The notes under the pieces: model-generated
Database searches by the model: none
The model's input: only the letters and a program-made list of their open reading frames with translations
Told to the model about the DNA's origin: nothing
Program-made: the position numbers and the translations under genes
In this document: in pieces, positions 42,165 to 54,980 of the stretch
Position numbering within the stretch: the first letter of the stretch is position 1
Layout of the letters: every line of letters starts with the position of its first letter
Source of the DNA: Orobanche coerulescens
Taxonomy: Eukaryota > Streptophyta > Magnoliopsida > Lamiales > Orobanchaceae
NCBI GenBank assembly: GCA_033398695.1
Contig: JAWKAU010000212.1
Location: forward strand, 62,001 to 126,000
Reading direction: 5' to 3'
Length of the DNA stretch: 64,000 nt

Positions 42165-43199
42165 GTCGCCCTAACGATGTCCGAAGCCCGACACTTTCTC
42201 CAAAATCTCACCCTGTGAGCCCATCATGGGTGTGCGAAATTGGCAACCTTAGGGGGTAAAGGGTACCCCACACCTTAGCTCTGACACAAGGATCTGTCTG
42301 ATCGACTTGGTCGATGGTTGTAGCGAGATCTATCTCGGCTAACTCGGGATTCCGCTCCCTAGTGATCTATGCCAACTTATCCTTACTTCGTCTTGATCCT
42401 CACCTAATTTACAATAAAAAATAATTGGATATGAATAAAGGCCAGAGAAAAAGGATGCTATAGGAAAAAATAATAATTTCAGTAATTAATTATTTTTCCT
42501 TACATGTTCTTCAAACACGTCTCAGATATGCCTGCTCCGCCATAATAGGTAAATTGATTGTCCACTTTGTCAGAAGTAGTGGACTTGTGTACAACACATG
42601 CTAAAGACCGTGACCCCAAACTATGATGCTCGTCGAGATGACCACGGTTGGTCTTGTTGGTCTTACTAGTCAACTACAAAAGGATTCATATCAAATAAAT
42701 AATAGACTATTTCGATATTGAACATAAAATATACTTGATAATAACATATTCATAACACACAATACTACAAATTAGTAATAATGCAATTTCCAATACTTAC
42801 ATATAGTTCGGGTCTTTGAAATAAATGCACAACCACTTCCACTCATGTACCCGGTTACTTTTCGGGAGTATTTATGCGTTCTCAAACCTCCCAAAATAGG
42901 TGCAGCTCGATTTTTCAAGACGTATAACTATACAAGCGACGCAAAGCACAAAGGTTTGAGATTCATTTATTCGAGCACATACATAACTCCTGCAGATATA
43001 AATAACATTACTTACTCTGTTGCCTGCTCCTCATTCATCACACCAAGTGTGTAATACGGAGGAAGGAATGTCAAACCAAACCTATAAATCATTAAATAAA
43101 GACAACATATTTTTTCAGTAACATTACCAATAAAAAAACGCTACTACTTCACAATACAAGAACAAGAAATTTATATAACATACGTAAAAATATGCTTAC

Positions 43200-46100
43200 C
43201 GACATAACGTTGTTCAGTTTTTCCTTCACGCACATTGGACGTCCTTCCACTCATCTCACAACACTGGAACACGGTCTCGAATGCGAACTTCCACATAACG
43301 GCGATAAGCAACTGCCTTTAGAAGACAACACAGGGGAACCATACTTATTAATAGGTATGGTGTAACAACCACTTTCTTTAATACGCCTCTCAAGTGTTAG
43401 GCCCTTACATGGGCCTCGAGTCGTTACCTTCTTCATCTCGGTTTCTTCAGTTGTTCAACTTCTTCTATTTCACATTGGACTTCCCTCAGCAGTTTTTGTC
43501 TTCGACCTTCTACAACTATGCCACATCATGTCCTCAGGCCAAGATATAGTTACATAAGCCTCTGTAGGACTTATCAAACTAGGTTGCCATGGCCGACCTA
43601 TATCGTCGACCTCAGGAATGGACGGTACAATAGGGGGTATGAAAAGAGTTGGGGGCGGACCGTCTAGTACCTCTAGCGAACTATGTGCATCCATGAAGTG
43701 GAAGGGGTAGAGTCACACCGATGTATAGAAGGCGTACGAGGTGTCAGAGCGGTCATCAGGGTAGTGGTAGGTGTTGGACTCCGTATAGGGGATGTGATAA
43801 TCCAAACATCTTGATTGTCTAAAACAGTGTCAGAATTGATAACTGGCAACATGTGTCTCAACTTTTCTCCATCGTCTTCATCAGAATTTGCAAGTAATTC
43901 ATTTGCATCAATATCGATGAGGCCACGTGCATCACCTTGTAGTCGAACTTCTTGATCTTCAAAAATATTATTAAAAAATATTATTCAAAAGAATTGTGGA
44001 AGGTCGTTGAATATTGGTTGCATCTGGCTCTTGATATGCCTCATATTCATCATTATTTCCTATTTGTCACAATGTAGCAGTACTGTATATGTTCTTCGTA
44101 GCCACATGGTTGACTATCTTCCATGACACTTTCTTGACCAAGTCATCTAGATAATACACCGGTTTTGCTGATGTTGCAAAAACAAAAGATCACTTTCATA
44201 CCAAGTTGTAGAAGTGTTGACAGAAAAAAAGTCCATAGCCGTTTTCTAATTGAGTTCCAAAGCTAGTATCAAACCATGTGTAGTTGAAAAGGAATACTAT
44301 CAAGCCCTCTCCATAAACTAGTTCTACCACTCCGAGAAGAATACCATAATATCCACCATTAACCTGAATTTTGATATCTTCTTTTTTGATTTTTTTAGAG
44401 ACATACAAATGTCACACCATTCACTTTAGCCATTGAATAAACCCTCGACATAACAGGCCTCATTAGTAGGAGTATAAGTTCATGCGACCAGTTAGGAACT
44501 TAGGATGGTTATCACTTTGTATATGGGTCATGTGGAGAACATGAATTCAACCAAGTATGTACCACTTATTATGTATATAAAATCAAATTGTCTATTTACT
44601 AATTAAACAACATACCCACTCTCCAAATTATTTTGCAAAAGTCTCATTGTGGAATCTAATGTCACCCCGCACCCCGCCACAGTGAAGATGTATGTTTTTC
44701 CAGTATGGGACTTATGGACAATCAAGCAATATCCACCAATGTGCAATTCCAAACTCTTACGGCTCAAATTCACTACGAGGCAACCTCCCATGAACTTCCA
44801 CTTATGTGGAAATTATAGAAAAATTGAATTGCAAGTCGATTGGCATATGCTGGGTATGAGACTTTGTCGCGCCCAAGTACCCGTTGTTATAAGTTACACA
44901 CTCCAACCCAAGATACGCTTCAAGAGTACATCCTTCAGGTGCAGATTTATTGGTCACACATGCTTATATTCACCTAGTTTTCTGTCATCCTGTGTTGTTA
45001 CTTATTAGAAAAATTATTTGGAAAATTACATCATATAATAGAACATTAGTGTCATACTCGTATTTAATATACCTTTTTATCGAAAACGTCCATGTGTATT
45101 GGACTGGATGTGTGAGCAATAGCTGGCGGGGAAGATGAATCGTAAGATAGGCATAAGTCAAAAATTTTGGAGGAAATATTTTTTCAAACTTGCACAAAAT
45201 ATGGATGATCTCCATTTGCATTAACCTCAAGTCAGACTTTTTCAATTTTCTTGTGCATAACTGCTGGAAAAATCTGGGCAACGACACAAGGCTCCAATGC
45301 CTGTTTAGACATGTATGGTCGGATAAACGTTAGAAATAGGCGTTGCAGTAGGATATGACAGTCGTGACTCTTTAAACTAGTTAATAAATGTTTCCTTATG
45401 TTCATTTCTTCAAGACCACTGCATGCTTTAGGATCGTCTTTCATCTTACCCTTTCAAGCCAAAATAGTTCCCACCACACTTTTACATATATTTTTTTTCA
45501 ATCTGCATGACATCTAGGTAGTTCCTTATCAATAATTTATTCCAGTAAGATAGTTCACAAAATATACTTTTATGTGACAAATACTTATACCTATCGGACC
45601 GAAATCATACTCGTTCAGCACGGACAATATTTCATCCCCTCTCCACTTTCATGGCGGTGCACCCCTCTCTACAGTCCAATTAAATGTTACACAATCCCTA
45701 CGCCATACATGTTTCCTATCAAGCCATACCCAATGATGCATTCAGATTATTTTTCTACAGTGGTACCTCGCACAGTCTGCATTCAAGCACATTGGACAAC
45801 CTATATATCCACTAGGGGTGTTCAAAACTACCCGACCCGGTTGACTCGGCCCAATTACCCGACTACCCGGGAACTTTTTACCGGGTAATTTTTCTAATTA
45901 CCCGGATTTAGCGGGTCGGGTACCCGAACCGCTAATTATGTGAGTTATCGGGCCGAGTAATGGGCCGGCCAAATAAAATTAGCGGGTACCCGCCGACCCA
46001 GTAACTCTTTTTTATTTTTTATTTTCTCACTACATACTTTATTTTAACCATTTTAAAAATTATGTATAGAATTAGTATGTATTTACCTACATTTTAATAA

Positions 46101-46557
46101 TATTAACATTACAATACCTATGTAAAATTTGGTCCATATTAATCTTATGCTCTAATTTTTTTTTTCCTTTTCATGAATCAACTTTTTTTATAATTTAAAT
46201 TTGATTAACTATTTTAAATTATGACATCAAAATTACAAAAATGAGTATGTATTAATATAATATAGTAGTCTAATTTCAAAGTGAATAGATTAAATATTTC
46301 ATATAATATCTTAATATGTTAGAACCAATGATAATAAAATGAATGTTATAATTATTGTAAATAATTTTCTTACTTTTAATTTAATTTTTTTTGTAGAAAT
46401 CAATCGAGCAAATAAATTAAATTAAGGTTAAATTTTCTTTATAATTTGATTTAATCATAACGCATGACTTCAAAATTTGAATCAATTCTTACTAATTTAA
46501 AGTTAAACATTTTTGTTGAACTAAAAGTTGAAAAAAATATAGCCAAAAAATCATATA

Positions 46558-46589
<32 letters not shown>

Positions 46590-48000
46590 AAAATATATAT
46601 ATGATTAAAAAAAACTCGGGTACTCGGGTATCGGTGACCCGACTTGAAATGCACCAAAAAGCGGGTACCCGGTTTTTATGGGCCGGGCCATGGGCCGCCT
46701 AAATAGGTACCCGGAGTTTCGGGTACCCGAAAAAGCGGGTACCCGAAAAGCTGGGTACCCGCTTATGAACACCCCTAATATCCACTAATAACAAATTTGT
46801 ACAACATCGCATATGTTAGAAAATCACTGCCGGTACAGATGACGTGCAAATAGAACATCTTCTGCGAATAACTATCGTAAGTGGGATGTCCTTGCTCCCA
46901 CAACGACTTCAATTCCTCTATCAAGGGTCTGAGATTATATATATATATATATGTATATATATATCGATACACTTTCCTGGATATTCCGGCTCCGGCACTA
47001 ATAGAGTCAACATAGTATATTTCTTCTTCATGCACATCCACGGAGGAAGGTGTAAGGAATCACTACCACCGGTATGAAAGACTCGTGTTACCAAAAGGGT
47101 TGAATCTGTCAGATGCAAGCCCATTCTCACATTCCGGACATCAGATGAAAACTATGGATACTCTCTATCTGTATGCTTCCACACCTCTCCATCGAAGGGT
47201 GTACCATAGTATCGTCATCATGTGCACGAGCCTCGCCGCGCCATCTCATGGTCTTGGCCGTGTGCGGCGACATAAAAATTGCTCTAACCTGTCTTTCTTT
47301 GGGAAATACCAAAGTACCTTAATTGCTTTCTCTTCTCCCAAAGGAGTAAGCTTATACCTCTACATGTCACACATTGGACATCTCGCTAGATCTTCATTAG
47401 ACTGCATCCAAAGATAGAGCACAATCATATATGCAAACATGTATCTTGATGTAGGAAAGTCCACGATCTTTCAGGACTCATCTCATTTTCACATGCGTAT
47501 TAGGAAGACGATGGCCTTATGGTAGCATATTACCAATAATCTCTAAATAATCATCCACATCCTTGATGGATAATCTATTCTCCACCTTTAACCTCATTAT
47601 TCGCATGACACTATCAAGAATAGTCATATTACACCTAAGATATAGAGGGGTTTGTTGAAGGTGTATGAGATTGTTATACCTGCCAACAACAACAGTGTTA
47701 AGAGGCATTGGTCTAGGAGTTTGGTGACTTGGCTCAACATCATGGTACTCGTGATCTTAGGTACACCCGTATGAGAATAACCAAACATGTCGTCAACCTT
47801 TTTGTGGGATCTGTGAACCTGTTTCTGCTGTACTGTCCATAACCATGCAGAATAAGTGACGCAAATTCTTCACCGTTTAGGTGCTCCCATAAAACATCGA
47901 ATGAAAAACGATACATATCACTACGGCATCTACATTTATTGTACGAACATTAGTGCAATGTACTACAATTGTCGTGGTCCTTCACAAATTGTATGAACTT
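43200..48000 (-). pseudogene. CACTA TNP2-type transposase, decayed and interrupted
   Basis: Fragments on the minus strand in the right order: MSPHTAKTMRWRGEARAHD (47127-47312), PLIEELKSLWEQGHPTYDSY (46775-47041), RKHLLTSLKSHDCHILLQ (45232-45444, DUF4218-like), VRYTWTFSIKRYI-type sequence (44985-45287), and YYGILLGVVELVYGEG (44196-44408, DUF4216-like). They are parts of the TNP2 transposase gene of En/Spm elements. Many stops and frameshifts, and an hAT element at 45813-46777, have killed it. Confidence 0.8.
45813..46777. mobile_element. Non-autonomous hAT element (TAGGGGTGTTCA ends)
   Basis: Ends TAGGGGTGTTCA and TGAACACCCCTA, with a perfect 8-bp duplication ATATCCAC (45805-45812, 46778-46785). 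Both ends carry many GGGTACCCG motifs; the centre is AT-rich with a TA/TAA microsatellite near 46554-46590. It sits inside the CACTA transposase gene. 965 bases, no coding sequence. Confidence 0.93.
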
Positions 48001-48904
48001 TTTTATTCCAACCATTACTCTGGCATCCCATTTCTGTAACCCAATCCAACTTTTGTCCGTTATCTTGATAAATGAATTCAAACACATTTCGTTTGTACTT
48101 TCTTCATAGTTTCATCACAAATAATTAAATTCATCACCTTCATCGAAATTCATCATGTATAACCACAATAATCAACATATTTCGACATATGTTCAAAATA
48201 TTTAATCATGATTCATCATATTTTTTCAGCATTCATCATATTCAATCACAACAAATCAAATTTAATAATTCGACGAATGAAATATAGTTTAACTAACATG
48301 ATTAACATGCCTCTATATTGCAAAATATAGTTTCACGAGTGTGGTCCAGATAGATTTGGAGCTTCTCATTCTTTTTCTAATTTTTTCTTATAGAGTTGTG
48401 AAAAAATGACTTCAAAATAGTTAATTTTGGCGGAAATCGAGCTTATACATTTTTTTAGGTTTAACTGACGATGCTAGATTAGTCGTCGGTTAAAGTAAAA
48501 AAAATTGTCGGCAAAAATAAAAACTTTAGCCGACGACATCTCCATTTTTAGCCAACGACAACACGAAATGTTGTCGCCTAAAGTCCTTTAGCTGACCAAA
48601 CAACGACCGTCGGCTGTTCCTCCAACTTTAGCCGACGGCTTAACAAGGTGGTTGGCCGTTTTTTCTTGTGTCGTTGGCTAAAGTCTTTAATTTGGTAGTG
48701 ACTATGCAGCACAATTGACATTTGTCCCTATAGCCATTTCGGATTTCGTCTTTCATGGCACCTGAATGCTTAAACAACTTTGCTTGTTTAAAGTTTGTCA
48801 TTTTTTGGACTTGGTGGCTAGACTAATGGTCATTTGGAGCATTTTATCAACTGGAATTTTGTGAAGTTGTTACAGATTGATTTTGTTGTGTATTTATTAT
48901 GTAG

Positions 48905-49056
48905 GTTTAAATAATCGCTGGGACACATCAGGTGAAAGGTATGATGTGATTGTTGTTGGCGGTGGGCATGCAGGATGTGAAGCTGCCCTTGCATCTGCTC
49001 GTTTAGGAGCAAAAACGCTTCTTCTCACACTTAACATTGATCGCATTGCATGGCAG
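48905..49056 (+). CDS. mnmG: mnmG copy B exon: N-terminal FAD-binding motif
   Basis: Acceptor TTATGTAG, donor GTTAGT at 49057. It encodes [20 protein letters not shown], then [20 protein letters not shown] and [22 protein letters not shown] is the dinucleotide-binding motif of MnmG. It enters in phase 1, so a preceding exon ending with one extra base is required; it is not the first exon. Confidence 0.93.
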
Positions 49057-49884
49057 GTTAGTTAATTTGATCTAAGAAATTGCTTAATCATGCTTCTTAG
49101 TCGTAAATATTTGCTTCTTCGTACTTATTCTCTTGTGTTCTCCCTGGCATTTCTTCAATACCCAAAAATAATTATCCATTGAGAAAGTAAACTTCAAATA
49201 AGGGATTATTTAAACAACATAAATAAAGTCTAATAACATAAGTTCAAATACAAGAAATAACTTTAACAATAATACACATAAAAGACGTATGTTCAACAAT
49301 AAAAACCACACGTTCAACAACAAAAACCATAAACTCAGAATTTAAAAATATAAATTCAACAAAGAATGACTAAGTCAATTTCCACATATGTGGGGCTTGA
49401 ATCCAGGACCATACTGGGCAATAACTTCAACACTTGAATTATGGTGTCAAAAACAAGAGGGACAATCTTCTTACAAACACTATTCTCTATCCTTCCTTGA
49501 AAGCCGAATTCAAATTGTTTGGCTTGGCCTGAACGGTTATGAACCCATCCATCGAAACTCTACATTGTGGTTGGGATCCACTACTTCGCTAAGAGCAACT
49601 ATCCGAACTACTCATCCAATAATTAGTACTAGGCCCCTCCCCGATCTCCGTCAAAAGCTGGGTTCTTTTATTTATGATGATAGAAATTGATTTAAAAGCC
49701 AACTAAGTTTATTCTTTTGGCATCATCTGGTACCTTATAGCATGGCTAGACGCCACGATGGGTTCCAACTTAATGATGTTTCACTTGGTCGATACCCCAA
49801 CTTGATTTCTTGTCACATAATCTGCATCTTGGAAAACCTTCACCATCTGTTACATATGCATACATCAGTAACAACATATGAGTC
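49057..49884. other. Intron of mnmG copy B, no gene seen
   Basis: AT-rich sequence before the LINE nest. An open frame at 49388-49690 has no recognisable motif and no match to other parts of the window. I see no transposon ends here. Confidence 0.4.
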
Positions 49885-49981
49885 TTAACCCCAAAATGAT
49901 TTGGGGTCGGCTAACATGAATCATCATTTAAGACCGTTAACGATCAAGAAAATTAATTAGTAGCAAAAAAACGAAATAAGG
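49885..49981 (-). mobile_element. RTE LINE 3' end (old copy, part 1)
   Basis: CAAAATGATTTGGGGTCGGC and the following bases match the 3' end of the other LINEs. It stops at the hAT element at 49982 and continues after it at 53125. Together with 54651-54980 this is one old LINE. Confidence 0.7.
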
Positions 49982-50049
49982 TAGGACTGGGACTTAAAGA
50001 CCGAATAACCGAACCGGATTGGTAAAAACGGTTTGGTTGGGTTCGATAC

Positions 50050-52678
50050 AACAACAACAACAACAACATCTAAATCTTAGTCCCAAAATGATTTGGGGTC
50101 GGCTAACATGAATCAAACTTTGAAACCGTCAATAATCGTTACATAAATAACATAAAAGGAAAAAAGAGGGAAAAAAGTAGAGAAAAAAGCAAATAAAAAA
50201 AGAGAATGAATGTTAAAAAAAGGAAAAAAAAAGAAAAAAATGAAAAATCCTGAAAAATAAATTAAAAGATAACATGGAATAAAAGAAAATAGGAATAAAA
50301 ATACAGATTAAAAAAAAGAAAGAAAAAAGAATCAGATTCCATCCACCATTCGTATTCTTTCTCGCCACATTTGCCTCTCCATCGCCATACCTTCTCCAAT
50401 TCCAAGAAACCACCGCATATCATTTTCAATCATCTTTATCCAAGTTTTCTTGGGTCTTCCTCTACCTTTCACAACATTACTTGTTCCCCAACTTTCTAGC
50501 CTCCTCACTGGGGCATCAACAGGTCTTCTTCTCACATGACCAAACCATCGTAATCGATTCTCCATCATCTTGTCTTCTATAGACACAACTCTTACCTTCT
50601 CTCTAATCACCTTATTTCTGAGCCGATCCTTTTTTGTATGACCATACATCCATCGTAGCATACGCATCTCTGCCACATTCATCTTTTGAACGTGACACTG
50701 TTTTACAGCCCAACACTCGGTGCCATATAACAGCGCAGGCCTAATTGCCGTGCGGTAAAATTTACCCTTTAATCTATGAGGCATGTCAGGATCACATAAA
50801 ACCCCTGTGGCACTCTTCCACTTCAACCACCATGCCTTTATTCTGTGAGCCACATCGCCATCTAGCTCTCCATCCTTTTGGATAATAGATCCAAGATACC
50901 GAAAGAAAGTGGATCCATGAACAACTTTCCCATCAAATGTGATCATCCCCGCCTCTCTATCACTGTTTTCGCTAAACCTACCCTCCATATATTCAGTCTT
51001 ACTTCTGCTCAGCTTAAAGCCTCGAGCTTCCAAAGTATCCCTCCAAAGTTCCAATTTCTGTTGCACTCCAACCTTCGTTTCATCAATCAGCACAATATCA
51101 TCTGCGAACATCATACACCACGGAACGTCATTTTGAATTTCTCTTGTCAATTCATCCATGACTATGGCAAAGAGAAAAGGACTAAGAGCAGATCCTTGAT
51201 GCACCCCAATCGTAATAGGGAATTCTTATGTCCTCCCAAGATTAGACGTACACTTGTACTAGCTCCGTCATACATGTCCTTTATAATGTCAATATATTTC
51301 CGCGATACACCCTTCTTTGCTAAGGCCCACCAAAGTACTTCTCTTGGTACTTTATCATATGCCTTCTCTAATCAATAAAAATCATATGCAGATCTTTCTT
51401 TTTATCTCGATAATGTTCCATCAATCACGGATAAGATAAAAAGCTTCCATCGTCGATCTTCCAGGCATAAATCCAAACAGATATTCTGTTATCTTCACAC
51501 ATTTCCTGATCCATTGTTCAATCACACGTACCCACAACTTCATGGTATGACTCATTAGTTTAATTCCGCGATAATTAGAACAATCTTGAACATCACCTTT
51601 GTTCTTATACAAAGGGACGAGAATACTTTTCCTCCATGCTGATGGCATCTTATTGCTTCTCCAAATCTTATTGAAAAGCATAGTTACCCATTCGATCCCT
51701 CTCTCCCCCAAACACCTCCAAACTTCAATAGGTATACCATCTGGTCCTGCTTTTTTTGACCCCATCTTCTTCAATGCAATTGTCACTTCACCCTTTTGAA
51801 TTCTTCTCTTGAACTCTCGGTTAACCATATTTGAGGGGATGTTTAAATTCCCAATATCTTGTTCTTGATGGCCATTGAATAGGGTATCAAAGTATGACCT
51901 CCATCTCTTTTTTATCTCTTTATCTTGAACCAAAACTTTTTGATCAGTATCTTTTACACATTTAACTTTTCCAATATCTCGTGTCTTCTTCTCTCTCATT
52001 CGAGCAAGTTTATAGATATCTTTTTTCCCTTCATTAGTATCTAATCTTGCATATAATTCTTGATTGACCTTTGATCGGGCATTTCACACTGCCTTTTTAG
52101 CTTTTGTTCGAGCTTTCTTGTACTTCTCATAATTCTCATCGCTCGAGCATTTACCCTGTACCTTATAACATTCACGTTTGGTGTTTATCGCTTGCTTAAC
52201 TTCATCATTCCACCAAGATGTGTCCTTACTTGATGGTCTGTTTCCTTTAGATTCTCCTAGGACTTCTTTTGTAACTTCCTTTATGTTATGCTCAAACAAG
52301 TTCCACATCGAATCTATATCCATCTCCGTGCAATCAGACCAAATACCACTATCAGCAATCTTAGCCACAAAAGTATGTCGACTCTCCCCTTGGAGCTTCC
52401 ACCACTTAATTCGAGGGACCACAACAACTTGTGGTCTTCTCCTCTTACCTCGAAAGTCAAGCACCACAACCCTATGCTGCGTTGCAGCACTCTCACCGGG
52501 TATCACCTTGCAATTAGTAAAATTTTTCCTCCAAACATTCCTTACTAAAAAGAAATCAATCTGACTTGCATTACCTCCGTTTCTATATGTCACCAAATGA
52601 GAGTCCCTTTTCTCGAACCAAGTGTTCATAATACCCAAGTTATGAGCTAATGCGAAATCCAATATACCATTTCCTGCT
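50050..52678 (-). mobile_element. RTE-clade LINE, 5' truncated
   Basis: A close relative of the LINE at 34691-38140, same strand, with a (TTG)n tail at its left end (ACAACAACAACAACAACAAC). It stops within the endonuclease region at about 52678. No certain target duplication was found. Confidence 0.88.
50332..52662 (-). pseudogene. RTE LINE polyprotein, 5' truncated and frameshifted
   Basis: From right to left: the end of the endonuclease and linker (52662-52084, IMNTWFEKRDSHLVTYRNGG and DTSWWNDEVKQAI), reverse transcriptase palm and fingers (51999-51421, GPDGIPIEVWRCL and YLFGFMPGRSTMEAFYLI), then the catalytic FADD part and C-terminus in one 290-codon frame (51204-50332, [48 protein letters not shown]). 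The HQG segment and the GRST segment are joined through a frameshifted stretch. Confidence 0.92.
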
Positions 52679-53124
52679 TTTCAAACTGAATTTCGGGTAA
52701 CGGGTATTGAAATTTTTAATTCTAAATACCCGAAAAATTAAAATACCCGATGTTTAAAGTAAAAAAACTAAAATACCTGGTCATTATATATATTTTCGGT
52801 TATTTATATATTTTTTTTACTCATTTCTTTTTAATCAAGCTACTATATAAACTCCAAATTTCAAAATCTTCTCCTATTATGTAAATTTGGTTAGTCAAAT
52901 TAGATTGTTATGTCACCAAGAGGCTTTCATACAGGTAAAATAGTAAAATATAAGTTTATATATAAAGAGAAAATAACCGAAGAACCAAAAAATACCCGAT
53001 AAAATTTCGTTTCGGGTATTTTCAAGTAATGTAAAAAAAAATAAGGAACCGTAACCAAAATATTTAATACGGTTCGGATAATGGGTACGACTATTTTTTC
53101 CATTAACCGAAAATCCCAACCCTA

Positions 53125-53741
53125 AAATAAATTTACGAAGTGTAAAGAAAAATTAAATCGACTCGAGTGAGAAAAAGCATTAAAAATAAGAATCAAACTG
53201 CATCATCCACTTGTATAATTTCTTGGGTTTTCAGTTGTTCCCTAATCTTCAAGCATCGCCACTGGGGCACAATAGGTCTCCGTCTCACATGGCCAAACCA
53301 TCTTAAATGATTCTCCATCATTTTGTCTTCTATATGCATAACTCTTACCTTTCTCCCTAGTCACCTTGTTTATGAGCCGATCTTTTTCCGTATGGCCACA
53401 CATCCACGGTAGCATAGGCTTCTCCTTCGCATTTATCTTTTGAACATGACACTGGTTGCATCCCATCATTCGATGCCATATAACTGTGCAAGCCTAATCG
53501 CCATGCGGTAGAATTACCTTTTAATCTATGAGGCATGCCGGGATCACAAAGAATCCCCGTGGACTCTTCCGTTTCAATCAACATACCTTAATTATGTGAG
53601 CCATATCACCATCTAGCTCCCTATTCTCTTCGATAATAGGTCCAAGATAACGAAAAATATCGGATCCTCGAACAACTTTCCCATCAGAAATGATCATCCC
53701 CGCCTCTCTGCCTCCCCTTTCGCTAAACCTACACTCCAAAT
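53125..53741 (-). mobile_element. RTE LINE fragment (old copy, part 2)
   Basis: More diverged than the other two LINEs, but the frames still show CHVQKINAKEKPMLPWMCGH, then TEKDRLINKVTREK, which align with the LINE C-terminus. It stops at the hAT element at 53742 and continues at 54651. Confidence 0.8.
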
Positions 53742-54167
53742 TACTATTAGCACGTCGACGACTAGTCGCCTAGTCGGTACATGCAGCAAGTCGGTGAACG
53801 ACTTATCATATTTGATATTGGGTCGGTTTATCCTGGGATCTGAACCAAAAACCGACATGGCCCAGTGATTAAAAACCGAGTTATATGCATGCTTAAGCAT
53901 TTTTTAGTAGAAACCCTAATATCCCAGTCGTTCAAATCTGTTCAGATCTGCTCAAGGACGGCTTGTACAAATCCGTTCAGATGTGCTCGTCTCTGTTCGT
54001 ATTCCGACCTCCAGTGGCTTGTCCCTGTCCTCCGGCTTCTCGTCTTCCGTCCGTCCGTCCCTTTCCGAGAACTTGTTATTGGTTGTATACTGTTTATATA
54101 TACTACTATAGATATGATATATGTATGTAAATATTAGTATATGCTACCTAACGTGTGTGTATATATA

Positions 54168-54212
<45 letters not shown>

Positions 54213-54650
54213 GTATGCATACATTATCCTATATGTTATATTATTAATACTTGACTGGAATTTTTAATTTTAATTTATATTAAGTTATTAACTGGAAGTC
54301 TGAAATTGTAACTGTCATATACTTATAACTGAAATTATATGATGTATTTACTTTATATTTGTATATTTACATTGAGTTATTATCTGAAAGTCTGATTTTT
54401 TTTTTCTTACATTGTATGTGCAGTTTATTGATAATGGAGAATACCAGTCACACTATATTTGTTGGATTTGAACTTATTATCATGTTAGTTTTATTGAATA
54501 TAAACTTTATTTTTATGTTTAATTATGTCATGTATTAACTCTAGTAAATATATGCATACTAAAGACTTGTCGACTAGTCGGGTGGCTTGTCGACTAGTCT
54601 TTACGAAGTACTCGGTCGAGTTGGCTCGACTTTGCGACATGATAACCATG
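53742..54650. mobile_element. Non-autonomous hAT-like element (complete copy)
   Basis: Flanks CTCCAAAT (53734-53741) and CTCTAAAT (54651-54658) match at 7 of 8. The right end CATGATAACCATG fits the ends of the elements at 11866 and 17056; the left end is more decayed. It holds GTCGACTAGTCG motifs and a TA microsatellite. The block shared with copy A begins inside it at 54137. Confidence 0.82.
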
Positions 54651-54980
54651 CTCTAAATATTCAGTCTTGCTTTTGCTCAGTCTAACACCTTGAGCTTTCA
54701 AAGTAACCCTTCAAAGTTCCAGACTGCAAGCTTCTTTCATCACTGAGCACAATATCATCTGCGAACACTATATACCAAGGAATGTCGTCTTGAATCGACC
54801 GTGTTAGTTCGTCCATGACTATGGCAAAGAGAAAAAGACTAAGACTAGATCATTGACGCACCACAATCGTAATTTGGAACCCTTGTGTCCTCTCAAGATT
54901 AGTTAGTACTTGATACAAGCTCCCTCATACATGTCTTTTACGAGGTCAATATATTTCGAGATACGCCCTTCTTTGAATTG
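54651..54980 (-). mobile_element. RTE LINE fragment (old copy, part 3), copy B
   Basis: Continuation of the LINE at 53125-53741 after the hAT element; the same as 507-836 in copy A. It matches the catalytic region of the LINE reverse transcriptase, with stops. Confidence 0.75.

Larger units (their letters stand above)
40690..48700 (-). mobile_element. CACTA (En/Spm) transposon with nested insertions
   Basis: The right end reads AATTTGGTAGTG, the complement of CACTACCAAATT; the left end CAGTACGAAAAAAAGAG is a decayed form of the same terminus. The 3-bp flanks are ATT (40687-40689) and ACT (48701-48703), one transition apart. Subterminal TTAGCCGACGG-type motifs crowd both ends (40705-41500 and 48470-48690), as expected for CACTA. 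About 8.0 kb, coding on the minus strand. It contains two hAT insertions. Confidence 0.85.
49982..53124. mobile_element. Non-autonomous hAT-like element (TAGG.TGGGA ends) holding a LINE
   Basis: Ends TAGGACTGGGACTT and AAATCCCAACCCTA are inverted. Flanks AAATAAGG (49974-49981) and AAATAAAT (53125-53132) match at 6 of 8. Its own sequence (ACCGAATAACCGAACCGG, and ACCCGAAAA repeats at 52690-53110) is split by the LINE at 50050-52678. Confidence 0.7.

Noticed and set aside
49388..49690. 100-codon open frame in the copy B intron
   Set aside because: No recognisable domain, splice link or repeat; low support as a gene.
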